Positions 22,016-34,087 of a DNA stretch of 64,000 nt are shown piece after piece (position 1 is the first letter of the stretch; each line of letters opens with the position of its first letter). This DNA comes from Lantana camara. Its lineage: Eukaryota > Streptophyta > Magnoliopsida > Lamiales > Verbenaceae. The notes below the pieces were generated by a model. The model searched no databases and was not told the origin of the DNA. It was given only the letters and a program-made list of their open reading frames with translations. The position numbers and the translations under genes were made by a program. Location: the NCBI GenBank assembly GCA_037501455.1, contig CM074856.1, forward strand, positions 18,249,001 through 18,313,000, written 5' to 3'.

Positions 22016-24068
22016 TGTTAGGAATAGTACCCTAGAAAGCCGATTCGTCAAATCTGCTTTGGGACTTTCTTTGTGTCACATAAAATCTTTGAATAGTATA
22101 CGATTGATTATTATCATAGGCAAACACTTTTTTATATGCCAATACGTGTTTTATGTGTTTCCATTACGTGCGCATGTATTAGAACTCCCCTAATCCATAA
22201 GGCTGTTAGAGACTTTCTCATTAGGTGAATGGTACATGAAATAAGCCCTAACTCAAGGCCGGATTAGAAACCACTCCAAGTCGATGAGCCCAACAAACAG
22301 TGGGAGTGTCAATATGGCTCGTTTGAGACTTGCTCGTGGGATTGCGTCCTTAAGAAGGAGCATCCTGTTTCATGGGGTGTAAAGTGCATAGCTGATGCGT
22401 ACGCAATACATGAGGGTGCTCCATTATTAAAATGGGTACACTGAGGTGTCCCGCGTGAAAAGATTCCTAAATGGGAAAGGAAGTTTCTATACCTAGAAAT
22501 AGAAACTTCCAGATTAGGAAATATCTCACAGGTCAATGACGTGTGTAAATTAATCATTTGACTTGATCAGATTCCATTGATGCTTTGTGGGCTAACTCTG
22601 TAGTCTTAGGTATAAGCTTTAAAGGGTGTCGCCTTAGACAACTGATTCAAGGCTTATGATGGGGCTGAACAAGTGGCACATGGAATCATGTGAGAATCAA
22701 CAAAGGACCTACACTTACTGTAATGTAAGATGATCTCTTATTGCATAAGTCGTTCATATGCCATCCTAAACCCTCGGTCGAGGTAGTTGATCAAGACATC
22801 AAGAAAAGGGTTTCTTAGATTGAGATCAAATGGATATGAAATGAACTTAGCTTTAAGATTGAGATTAGTAGGGCTCATTATTCCCATGCCCTAGATCTTA
22901 ATCGAGAGATGGGTTGGTAGGAGGATCATACCTCACAGCTGTCATTGACTGAAAGGTTCTTTCGAATATATATTCATTGTTCGGGTCAACACCTGTTGCT
23001 AGATTATGGTCATATGATCTGTGAACTAATAAAGCGTGTTAGTCTCACTACTAACTGAAAATGAACCTAGAGTGTCACACACAAATGCCGGGTTCAAAGG
23101 GTATTGAAAGAAAGATCAAGTAGTTGATCAAAATGAGACCACACGTGTAAATGTACACGTGTGGCACGTGAGCTCGAGTTTGGGCGTGTGGTCCAATTGT
23201 AGAATTGGACCATGTGTTAATTAATTAGGAGAATTAATTATAAAGCCAAATAAAATTAATTAGAGAATTAATTTTAGCCTGTTAGAATTAATTAAGAATT
23301 AATTCTAAAGCCCTTCATGGGATAAATTAGAGAATTAATTCTAAGTATTTAATTATTTAAGTTGTTCCAATTTGATTAGAATAAATAAATAAATACTAAA
23401 TATCTTCTATTTATTATTCTAGTAGATATTAATTCTAATATGATTAGAATAAATATTATTGGAATAAGATATTTAATTATTATTCGAATAATTAAATATT
23501 CCTAATTTGATTAGGAGCTCTTTTCTAGAATGAATAGATATCTTATTTTGAATAAAACTTCTATTACTTGGAGAGAAAGAAAATAGAAGTAAATTCAAAG
23601 TTGGAATCCGATTTCAATTAGGGTTGAGGTTCGAACCCTAGGCTATAAATAAGCCAAGGGGTTCGAATTTTTCCTATTACACGTGAACAAAGGGATCACA
23701 CCCAATCTACGATGGCTTCAAGAATTTGGAAGAATTCTCTTGCTCTCTTTCTTCTCGTTTTTATTTTTTTCTTTACACATGTTATATCGCTAGCACTTTC
23801 CCTAACATGATTTGAATCTAGGTTGGTGTGGATTATTACTCGAGAGGAAACCTACTTTGGAATCTAGTAGAAAGAATCTTTCGAGGGACGAGGGTTGCCA
23901 TTACCGCATGAAGCGCGTTTGAGGACGACTCAAAACGTGTCCAAAAAGCGAAGATTCTTGTAAGTTCTCGAATCTCTAAGATTAGAAATAGAAATTGCAA
24001 GTCCGATCTTGCTTTTTGGGAAAATTTTTTAAATTCCGCTGCGCTTTCTGTTCGTGTTTTTCCCAACA
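22016..24068 (+). repeat. 5' LTR of the 2-kb-LTR copia
   Basis: 2053 bp. It includes a promoter-like CTAGGCTATAAATAAGCC near 23640, followed by a transcribed leader. It has one AATTAATTAGGAGAATTAATT unit where the 3' LTR has three. Confidence 0.9.
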
Positions 24069-27000
24069 AGTGGGATTAGAGCTACCTTGCAAGGTCTATT
24101 TCTAATCTGTCTTTTAATTGAATTTTGAGAAATTCTTGAATCTGAGTTACAGTTAGGTATTCTTGAGTTAGTTTCGTAATCTGAGCTTTTGAATCTAAGA
24201 TGTTTCCTGAAAGATTGAGAAAAAAGTTTTCTAGAAACTTTATTAAAATTGTTCTATTTTAGATTTATTAAAATCACGATTTTGATTCCCGAATCGAGAC
24301 AAAAATTTTCTGAAAATTTTCCACCGAAATTGGTAAGGGACGACGAGGACCAAGCGAGTTCGTCGCTCATCGTCGCTGCACGCGGATGGGTCAGGACGAG
24401 GCCGGAAACCTCGCGTCGGGAGTCATCGGGACTACCCGCGCACGTCCGTGCGGGACTGTGCGGGATCACCCGCACACCCCTGTGCCCCGCCTTGTGCGGG
24501 ATCGCCCGCGCACCCCTGTGCGGGACTGCCCGCACGCGTCTGCCCAGTCTTGTGCGGGATCGCCCGTACACCACGTGCGGGACTGTCCGGGATCGCCCGC
24601 ACACCCCTATGCGGGATCTTCCGTAAGTGTCCGCCCAGTCTGTGCGGGATCTCACCGGGCGGATGTGACTCGACGCGACTTTTCATGTTTTTGGCCCAAA
24701 TTTTATTTTAAAATTATTTTTTACTGAAAATATTTTATTTTTGAAATAAAAATTATAATTTGGGAATTTCGGGAATTAAAGTCAATTTTAATTTTTTGGG
24801 AGAAGTAATATTATTATTTTTGAAATAATAATTTTATAAAATCATTAATTTTTGAATTAACTTAAATTTTATCGGATTCGAGCTTTTGATTTTGAAATTA
24901 TTCTTCAACAAGTAACTTTTTTTAGATTACTTTGAGTTAGTCGAACTTAAAGTTAAAGGAATTTTAAATTTATTGGTAAATTTAAATTCTTGCAATTTTA
25001 GAATATTAGGTGATCATGGGGTTAGTCTTGTGGATGTTTTAATTTATGCACATGGATGGTTTAAATTGGGGTTGGAGCCCCATAATTGCGTTTTTCAATT
25101 GGGGTCGGTGCCCCACTTATGTACGTATTGTTATGTGTTTATTATGTGGCTTTCCATATTACTGTTTTTGAGGCCGGGGTATGCCCCGTGTATTTGTCTA
25201 TGACCAATTTGAAGATTGAGCCATATTATTTTGTGCAAAGAGTGTAGATTTTGGAAAGTGAGGTTTTTATTTTTCTTTAGAGATTTGCACCCATGGAGTA
25301 AGACGGATCCACACAATAAAGTAACAAGGAGGCCAAAAAGTGAAAACCCCTCAAAATGTTAGGAGGGTTTCTATTATTGTAATAGATATGACATCATTTT
25401 ATTTCCAATTCCCTTATGTGATTTAAACTGTTTTATGTGGCATGTATGTTAGAACTTGTGGTTGTGGAGTGGCTCCCACATATCACTCATAAGATAGGAA
25501 AACCCATGATCATCTCATATTAGTATTATGCTAGGACATGTTATTTGCTAATTGCTTGTGTGTAATGCATTTATGTGAAACTGCATTAAACAAGACTAAT
25601 TAAAATGGATAACTGTACATGTTGGTAAGGTCAAAACTGGATAACTCCCTGTTATTCGAAAATCCCATAAATATTAAGCAATTTCGAAAATAGGTATTTT
25701 GTATAAAGTGAGAACTTTAAATAAAATTCCTAGCATTCCATCAAAAGGATTTAAATTTAATAGGGGAGCTAGTTGCTGGCCATGAGTCGTGGGGTGACTA
25801 TGTGAAACCTATTAGTTCTTAGTTTCCTGATTGAACACCAAAAATGTTCAATATTTCGTGGTTATTTTGGAATGGGCGATGACCGTGAGTCGTGGGTCGT
25901 TCCGGCCTAAGTTTAATCATGATCTTATGATTACGACTAAGTAAATATGGATGCCGCACCAGTCGTGGGTCCATATTGAAAGATGGGTGATGGAAAAATA
26001 TTACTAAGAGTTCTATAGAGATGGAATTGGCAAGTTTTACCTACCTGTGGCTTTATTGAGGATGGCCGCGAGTCGTGGTCCAAAATATAGTGCTTAGGAT
26101 CTTAGTACCCACTGGGAAAACAAGTTTCCTCTTAGATTGTTGGGATTTTAAGATCTTCTAAAAACAGTGGGAGCTACATATGATTAAAAGACCTAAATCC
26201 TATGTATTACGTTATTATTCTACGTGCTCACATTTTCTCTGCTTAGCATTTATGTTGTAGTTTTGTGATTATCTACAATATGAAATGCAAACCCATTCAT
26301 ATCCATCCTTAAGTCAAAAGAGTTGACTAAGTCCTAACTAACTCTATTTGGCTTCGGACCCTAAAATTCGTTTTAGATTCCGAATAGAGAAAGGTGTTCT
26401 TTAAAGGGCGAAATTTTCAATTGTGAAAATTTGACCCGGGCCAAAAAAGAAGCAATCTGAGGTGAATGAATTTTTCCAAACCACTTAAGAGCAATGGAAC
26501 CCCCTCATAAAAATGTTACAAGGTATAACATTATGGAATTATTCAATATTCCAAATGAGGAAACAAGTGCACATGAACAAGGTCTAAAGATCTTATTTGA
26601 AGATCTTGTGGTCTCGATCATCAACTGAGAAAAGAGTTCTCAATGCACTGATTGCTTATATTGCTTCCACCATCATTTAAACCCTTTATGCTCAACTAGA
26701 ATGATGCTATTGTAGCATAGTTAATCATTTAGTTGATAATGGTTGAGAGCATCCTTAAGAAGAAATAAGAGGTTGTGATGGTTAATTCTTCTTCTAAACT
26801 CACTAAGTTAAAGGCTTTAAGGCCTAAAGAAGAAGAAACCCTTAAGATCCCAATAGAGGGGCATGTAAGGGGTATGCCCAAAAGACACTAGAGATCAAAT
26901 AGGACGTTTGCTTCTATGGTAGCAAATAAGGACTTTGAAAGGGAACTACAACGAGTATGAGTACTCTGAAACGTTACCTCGTTTAGTAATTCTACTAGGA

Positions 27001-29536
27001 ATAGAATTCACAAGTTTTGAGTTGATTTTACATAATCCATTGTGCAAAGACTCAAAGCACTAATGTTCTGAACATACAATGAGATAACAAAAGTAAGTGA
27101 GATGACAAAGCTTCAAATTACTTTGGAACAACGTTGAGACATAAAAGGATTAGCAAGTTAGACATCTTCGGATCATTTTACGAAAATGAACTTAGAGAGT
27201 TAACTTCTTATGAATCCTATCTTAAAGAGAAATATTCCCGAAACATAGTTTAGGTGAAACGTGCCAAAATTATAGTGGATTTCGATCCATGCTGAAAAGT
27301 GTAAGATGCTTAATGTAAGCACTAGATACAATCGTCAGTTTAATCATTATGAATGAGTGTACTTGTTGAAGTACAAATTCGAAACTTATATGAAATTCTT
27401 AGAATTTCAAAAGGAGGTTAGGAACCGAAGTAGTCATAAGTTGTAAGCAAATCGATATGATCGAGATAGCTAATATCTTAGCAACTAATTCCTTAGTCGT
27501 CTTGGAGATAATAGGATTATCTCTCAGTAAACTAATTCGAGAACACCTTAGTATTTTCGAATGAGGGAATGAAACCTAATGGGATATGGTCCATTCCATA
27601 GCAAGCTTTATTGACTTATAATCATTCTAGGAATAAACTCCCAGAATATGCAGTTAGAGATTTTGAATTTAGTACCTTCCAAAAACAGTCCTTTAATTGC
27701 ACTATGCAATGTGGCATACTAAATTCCCTAATTATTCTTGTCCAAGAATTTAGTGGAATCCTCTTAAGTGAAGAGGATAGTGAGAGATAAGCTTGAAACG
27801 AGTTCAAGTTTATACAACAATATAGGATATCGTTCCTGCGATTCCCTTGGACAAAGGTTGTTTGTCTCAAGGAATGTACCTTTCTTAAGGAATCGTTCCT
27901 ATACAAGAAGAAAGGCAAGCAAGTAGACCTCAAAGAAATTTGAGGATAAATATCCATGCCACATATAGAAGAAACGAGCCCATCTGATAAAACTTAGCCA
28001 AATTTTAGAGTATGTACACGTGTGAAACCCTCCTATTAAGATGCGTTTAGAACGCGTTCCTAGATAACCGAGGAATTACTTAAAGAGGAGACATTGTCAG
28101 ATTTGGAATCTGAGCAGTGTAAGCAAGCCTTGAAATCCAATATGGATTCCATATATTCAAACCAAGTTTGGACCTTTGTTGATCCACCTGATAGGATCAA
28201 GCTCATAGAGCATCGAGTAAATGGAAAACTTTACAACCTACTTGACGGTTGAAATGCAAAAGTCCATTTGGATTGTGTTTACCACATCCTCATATTCTGA
28301 CTATGAGATATGATAAATGAATATGAGAACTGTCTTGTTCAATATGAGATTGAAAGAGACTAAAATAAGGCATTTCTATGAATCTCATATTCAGTGGGAG
28401 TATGCATAAGGTATGCAAATCCCTAAGTCAATCTGTAGATTGATAAAGGCTTCTAGGAGTTAGACAATTCGATTCCATAAGATAGTCAAATCGTTTGACA
28501 CAGATGGAAGTCGAATAAGTCTCAAAGACTACATATGAAAGCTAGTGATGTAAGAGTTAATTTTTGGTTCTTTAGAAGACGACATCCTTCTCATTAGGAA
28601 TGTCAAGGATGACGTGAGAGTTACCAATTCTTGTTTAAGAAACAATTTGACATGAAAGATCTTAGTGATTATCCTAAATTCTCTACATTGAGATCTATAG
28701 AAGATAGATCTAAGAGCATAAATGGATTATCACAAAGGAGTACATAATCAAGGTACTAAAAGGAGTTTAGTATGGAAAATGGAACAACTCTTTTGAAGAG
28801 ATGTGTCCTAAGATAATTTTAAGAAAGTTAGAATGTCCAAAACCCCTTATAAGAAGGGTACATAATGTATGCAAAGTTATGTACAAAATTAGATATGGCG
28901 CAACACTAAGCGTAGTGGGCCAAATCTAATATGACCTCAGAGAAGGTCATTAGATTTCTGTAAATGATGTCCTCAGAGTACTTAAGAAGAAATGATGAGG
29001 ATATGTATTAGTTTACAGAGCCCAAAAGATCTTAGCATTGAAAGGATATTTTGATGCAATCGTTACATCAAACATAGATGATTGTGAATCATTGAAAGAA
29101 TACAACTTTTGCCTCAATGGCAAAACGACGTTTGGAAAGGCATTCCAAGCACAAACGTTGCAAAATTCTCAACTTTTGTAGTTGAGTACTTAGCCGTATT
29201 AAAAACCGCTAAGGTAAGTGTTTGGGTAAGGAACTCTATCTAACTAGTTAGATGAAGTTCCTAGCATGAAACAACTCCATTGTCATATTATATGATAAAA
29301 TGAATGGTTGCTCAAGTAAGAGAAACAGGACCTCACCAAGAGACTGAACACGTGATTACGAATCACTTTATAAAGGAAAATGTGTTTCCTTAGAGATGTG
29401 TAAATAAAAGGGTTACATCAGCAGAGAACTTAGCAGATCCACTTTGGAAACGCCCAAAGTTAATAGGCTCTCAAAGTACATCTTAAGAAGATGGGACTTA
29501 GAGTACCTAAATGGCTTTTACGGGTAAGTGGGAGAT
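24069..29536 (+). pseudogene. Degraded copia internal region (gag-pol remnants)
   Basis: There is no long ORF, but fragments are readable. Near 28140-28200 the RT start pattern MDSIYSNQVWTFVDPPD is visible. Near 29420-29450, SAENLADPLW is the end of RNase H, just before the purine tract. In between, the expected order is kept with many indels. The first 2.3 kb (24069 to about 26400) look like a noncoding leader with the GC-rich minisatellite (24420-24660) and a fourfold GAGTCGTGG-type repeat (25784-26080). Confidence 0.75.
24420..24660. repeat. GC-rich minisatellite of GCGGGAT/CCCGC units
   Basis: About 240 bp of strongly GC-rich sequence inside AT-rich DNA. It is built from repeats of TGTGCGGGATCGCCCGC and ACACCCCTGTGCGGGA. 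The core GCGGGATCGCCCGC is nearly palindromic, so strong hairpins are possible. It opens all six frames, giving overlapping Pro/Arg/Cys-rich ORFs that are artefacts of composition. It lies in the leader of the copia element. Confidence 0.85.
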
Positions 29537-31633
29537 TGTTAGGAATAGTGCCCTAGAAAGCTGATTCATCGAAATCTGCTTTGGGACTTTCCTTATGTCG
29601 CAGACAATCTTTGAATAATATACGATTGATTATTATCATAGGCAAACACTTCTTTATATGCCAATATGTGTTTTATGTGTTTCCATTACGTGCGTATATA
29701 TTAGTGACTCTGTCATTAGGTGAATGACACATGAAATAAGCCCTAACTCAAGGCCGGATTAGAAACCACTCCAAGTCGATGAGCCCAACAACCAGTGGGA
29801 GTGTTAATATGGCTCGGTTGAGACTTGCTCGTGGGATTACGTCCTTAAGAAGGAGCATCCTGTTTCATGGGGTGTAAAGTGCATAGCAGATGCGTACGCA
29901 ATACATGAGGGTGCTCATTATTAAAACGGGTACACTGAGGTGTCCCGCGTGAGAAGATTCCTAAATGGGAAAGGAAGTTTCTATACCTAGAAATAGAAAC
30001 TTCCAGATTAGGAAATATCTCACAGGTTAATGGCGTGAGTAAATTAATCCTTTGACTTGAGATTCCATTGATGCTTTGTGGGCTAACTCTGTAGTCTTAG
30101 GTATAAGCTTTAAAGGGTGTCGCCTTAGACAACTGATTCAAGGCTTATGCTGGGGCTGCACAAGTGGTATATGGAAGCATGTGAGAATCAACAAAGGACC
30201 TACACTTGCTGTAATGCAAGAAGATCTCTCATTGCATAAGTCGTTCATATGCCATCCTAAACCCTCGGCCGAGGTAGTGGATCAAGACATCAAGAAAAGG
30301 GTTTCTTGGATTGAGATCAAATGGATATGAAATGAACTTAGCTTTAAGATTGAGATTAGTAGGGCTCTCATTATTCCCATGCCCTAGATCTTAATCGAGA
30401 GATGGGTAGGTAGGAGGATCGTACCTCACAGTTGTCATTAACTGAAAGGTTCTTTCGAATATATATTCATTGTTCGGGTCATACACCTGTTGCTAGATTA
30501 TGTTCGTATAATCTGTGAACTAATAAAGCGTATTTGTCTCACTACTAACTAAAAATGAACCTAGAGTGTCACACACAAATGCCGGGTTCAAACGGTATTG
30601 AAAGAAAGATCAAGTAGCTGATCAAAACGAGACCACACGTGTAAATGTACACATGTGGCACGTGAGCTCGAGTTTGGGCGTGTGGTCCAATTGTAGAATT
30701 GGACCATGTGTTAATTAATTAGAGAATTAATTATAATTCCCAAACATAATTAATTAGGAGAATTAATTATAAATCTCTAATATAATTAATTAGGAGAATT
30801 AATTATAAAGCCAAATAAAATTAATTAGAGAATTAATTTTAGCCTGTTAGAATTAATTCTTAATTAATTCTAAAGCCCTTCATGGGATAAATTAGAGAGT
30901 TAATTCTAAGTATTTAATTATTTAAGTTGTTCTAATTTGATTAGAATAAATAAATAAATACTAAATATCTTCTATTTATTATTTTGGTAGATATTAATTC
31001 TAATATGATTACAATAAATATTATTGGAATAAGATATTTAATTATTATTCAAATAATTAAATATTCCTAATTTGATTTGGAGCTCTTTTCTAGAAGGAAT
31101 AGATATCTTATTTTGAATAAGACTTCGATTACTTGGAGAGAAAGAAAATAGAAGTAAAGTCAAAGTTGGAATCCGATTCCAATTAGGGTTGAGGTTCGAA
31201 CCCTAGGCTATAAATAAGCCAAGGGTTTCGAATTTTTCCTCTTACACGTGAATAAAGGGATCACGCCCAATCTACGATGGCTTCAAGAATTTGGGAGAAT
31301 TCTCTTGCTCTCTTTCTTCTCGTTTTTGTTTCTTTCTGTACACTTGTTATATCGCTAGCACTTTTCCTAACATGATTTGAATCTAGGTTGGTGTGGATTA
31401 TTACTCGAGAGGAAACCTACTTTGGAATCTAGTAGAAAGAATCTTTTGAGGGACGAGGGTTGCCATTACCGCATGAAGCGCGTTTGAGGGCGGCTTAAAA
31501 CGTGTCAAGAAAGCGACGATTCTTGTAAGTTCTAGAATCTCTAAGATTAGAAATAGAAATTGCAAGTCCGATCTTGCTTTTTGGGAAAAATTTTTAAATT
31601 CCGCTGCACTTTCTATTCGTGTTTTTCCCAACA
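29537..31633 (+). repeat. 3' LTR of the 2-kb-LTR copia
   Basis: 2097 bp, collinear with the 5' LTR with scattered substitutions and a net 44-bp gain. The gain comes mainly from extra AATTAATTAGGAGAATTAATT units around 30710-30815. It has the same TATA region near 31205. Confidence 0.9.
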
Positions 31634-31638
31634 CAAAC

Positions 31639-31986
31639 TTGAGTTTCCCGGTCATCTAGAGTGAGCGTCAGAGTGCTATCCACCGGGTTAAAATTCATTG
31701 TGGTGAAGAAAGCGGCCGTCATCTCGACATAAGCTAAATCCTTCCTAGTAAAGAAAGGTAACCACCCGATGTTATCAAACAATCTTTCCACTTCTTTCCA
31801 TGCTTCAAACTTCTCCATCCATGTTGCCTTGAAGAATCTAGTGGACACAATGTTTCTAGTCAAATTCCTCTGAAAGGGGTTACCCATAGCATTCACCGTT
31901 ATATTGACCGAGTCCCTTGATTAATGACTTAATGGAGAAGAAGTAGTGAAGTGCTCGATAGACCGAGAACGCTTAGTACGACCCAT
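31639..31986 (-). pseudogene. Athila-type extra ORF, N-terminal piece
   Basis: Begins at ATG 31986, five bases into the second exon predicted after the leader intron. The first residues are basic (MGRTKRSRSIEHF). One in-frame TAA (near 31921) is followed by a long stretch with FDNIGWLPFFTRKDLAYVEM and FNPVDSTLTLTLDDRETQV, a pattern of the Athila ORF-1 family. It is cut by the copia at the CAAAC target site and continues at 22010. Its role in the element is unknown. Confidence 0.7.
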
Positions 31987-31991
31987 AGTAC

Positions 31992-32379
31992 CTATATCAT
32001 TCATATAAGATAAGGAAAAACACATAAAAACCAATCATGAGTCATTCAGACAATTTATCGAACACCTTATATGCACTACCCTAGGGTGTGAGTTTTGATC
32101 AAGATTCTTTAATCTACTCAATTCAATTCAACAAGGCTCTAAAGAGTTATGACTCAAGTTAAAAAATTCTCCAAAATCACTTCCCCAATTGAAATTCAAA
32201 GGTTAGCTAAAGACTAGGGTTCTTCCAAAATTCACTCAATTCAAGATGAACTCACTACAAATCATTAATCCTAGCTCTAACTTGCATAAATTCTCCAAAT
32301 TCAACAATTCTAGCCCAAAATTCATCTTAGATAGGAAGAATTAATTCTAACATAAAGCTTAGAGAGAGGGATTACTTAC
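31992..32379 (-). other. Predicted leader intron upstream of the Athila-type extra ORF
   Basis: The minus strand has a good donor (AATTG|GTAAGTAATCC at 32379) and an acceptor (ATATGAATGATATAG|GTACTATGGG at 31992). The first exon would run from about 32475 downstream of the TATA box. A 388-bp intron ending just before the ATG is consistent with separate expression of this ORF. Confidence 0.5.
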
Positions 32380-32500
32380 CAATTCAAGCTTTAGAGAGAA
32401 AGGAGTATGTGTGATGTTGGTGGTGCCTTGATTAGGAAGAATTGCTTGCTTCTCTTCTAATAGATTGTGTTATGTGAGAAAAGAAGAGATGGCAGGATAA

Positions 32501-32507
32501 TTATATA
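32501..32507 (-). promoter_or_regulatory. TATA box upstream of the Athila-type extra ORF
   Basis: The minus strand reads CATAACCTATATAATTATCC, about 90 bp downstream of the second palindrome array and about 120 bp upstream of the predicted donor. This makes an internal promoter plausible. Confidence 0.45.
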
Positions 32508-32600
32508 GGTTATGGTGGGGTAGGACCTAAGTTGAGAGGAATTAGGATTTAAACTTCAAACACAAGTCTTCCTCTTTTAAAATTAAAACGTGATTTTAGG

Positions 32601-32794
32601 AGCGTTACCTCATTATGCCTACCAGGAGTAACGCCTGTTACTCCTACTGTCCTACCTCGCCTGTACCCGTTAACGGGTGTTACCTAAAATGAACTGAAGA
32701 GGTGTAACACCCGTTACCTACTATGCTTGAGATGCCTGACTCCATTAACGGGCGTTACCGGAAAAGACCTAGAAGGGGGTAACGCCCATTACTC
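32601..32794. promoter_or_regulatory. Second array of TAACG/CGTTA palindromes, inside the Athila-like element
   Basis: Copies are AGTAACGCCTGTTACT (32627-32642), GTTAACGGGTGTTACC (32669-32684), GTAACACCCGTTAC (32704-32717), ATTAACGGGCGTTACC (32744-32759) and GGTAACGCCCATTACT (32779-32794), plus a half-site AGCGTTACC at 32601. The spacing is 35-42 bp. Design and orientation relative to a TATA box match the LTR array at 17139-17346, while the surrounding sequence is otherwise different. Confidence 0.7.
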
Positions 32795-33203
32795 ACGTGT
32801 TCACACAAAACTCTCTTTTACCCAAAAGCTAATTCAGACGGTGCTTAATCATGTTAATTCACATAGATTAACCCAAAATTTGCAATCAAACCATAGTGCA
32901 CAAATCTTGTAACACACAATTATCTTAAAGCACATATGGCAAAATATCACAACAATTCATTCTCCTCACAAGCAAATCCAATCATGTGCATACATGCTCA
33001 CACACAACGAAAATGGACCTTAATGCCGACATTAAAGCTCAATCACGGTCCTTGCCTCTATACTCTGACAACACCTCACTTAACCTGCAACACGAGAGAA
33101 AGAAAACTCAAATTACACGTGAAAAACCAGGCGAACAAAAGGAACGAAAAAGAAAAGAAAAGAAAAGAAACAAGAGAGAGAAATTAAATCTAAGTTATAG
33201 TCG

Positions 33204-33803
33204 TTAGCTTGACTTTGGAATCTGGATTGGGAATTTACAATCCCCTCGTGACGAGTCAAAAGGCGTGACCTCGTTCTTGTTGCTCTCAACACCAAATCTT
33301 AATTTCTTCGTATCTAATTCCGACACATTCTTCATCCTTAATTGTTGAGATTTCGGTTTCCTCCCCCAATTAACCGAATCTCTTTCGTTTACGAACCGTA
33401 ACACTCCGTCTGATGTCTCACTTATAGCCTCGCTCATGCGACACTCATCCGGTACCGGTGGTGATGCCATGGAGCTAAAAGTACTAAACTCCATACTTTC
33501 ATCACTTATTTTGAATGTGAGAAGCCCATTTTGAACATCAATATCCGCTCCAGCCGTGGCTAAAAATGGTCTTCCAAGGATCAATGGCATACTCTCATCA
33601 TTCTCAACATCAAGAACTACAAAATCATTAGGAATGTAGAATTTCCCAACTTTTACCAACACATCCTCAAGAATTCTTATAGGGTATTCCACTGATCTAT
33701 CCGCTAGCTGGAGTTTCATATTAGTGGGTTTGAGCTCCTTCACTCCTAATTTCGTGCAAGTAGATAAAGGGATTAGACTCACACTAGCTTCTAAATCACA
33801 CAA
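33204..33803 (-). pseudogene. Athila-like retropepsin region
   Basis: Minus-strand frame of about 199 codons. It opens with MCDLEASVSLIPLS, where active plant gypsy proteases of this group have a D-x-G-A-S active-site motif (here Glu replaces Gly). It continues with MKLQLADRSVEYP, EDVLVKVGKFYIP and MPLILGRPFLATAGA, all diagnostic of the Athila/Tat protease. It ends about 400 bp before the palindrome array. RT should follow but does not. Confidence 0.85.
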
Positions 33804-34087
33804 AACATTATTAAACTGTAAGGAACCAATAGGTAGAGGGATAGAAAAACTCCCGAGGTCTTTGAGCTTCTGGGGAAGCTTCTGCTAAATCATAGCACTG
33901 CACTTTTCAGTTAGTGAAATGGTAGTAAAGTCTTCAGGCTTCTCTTTTCTTGAAATCACTTCCATCAAAAACTTCAAATACTTAGGCATTTGAGCTAATA
34001 CCTCCGCAAAAAGGTGTTAATGTGAAGCTGCTTGAACATGCTAAAAAACGTCTCAATTTGTTTCTCTAACTTCTGCATCTGTAATTT

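Larger units (their letters stand above)
22016..31633 (+). mobile_element. Degenerate Ty1/copia element with 2-kb LTRs
   Basis: 9618 bp with TGTTAGGAATAGT...TTCCCAACA LTRs (22016-24068 and 29537-31633) and an exact CAAAC duplication (22011-22015, 31634-31638). It lies inside the Athila-like extra ORF. A PBS-like TGGGATTAGAGC follows the 5' LTR by two bases (diverged from TGGTATCAGAGC), and GTGGGAGAT precedes the 3' LTR. The interior has no intact ORF. Confidence 0.92.

Noticed and set aside
24249..24727. Overlapping Pro/Arg/Cys-rich ORFs on both strands
   Set aside because: They come from the GC-rich minisatellite, which opens every frame; none has a domain or a start context, and they lie in a retrotransposon leader.
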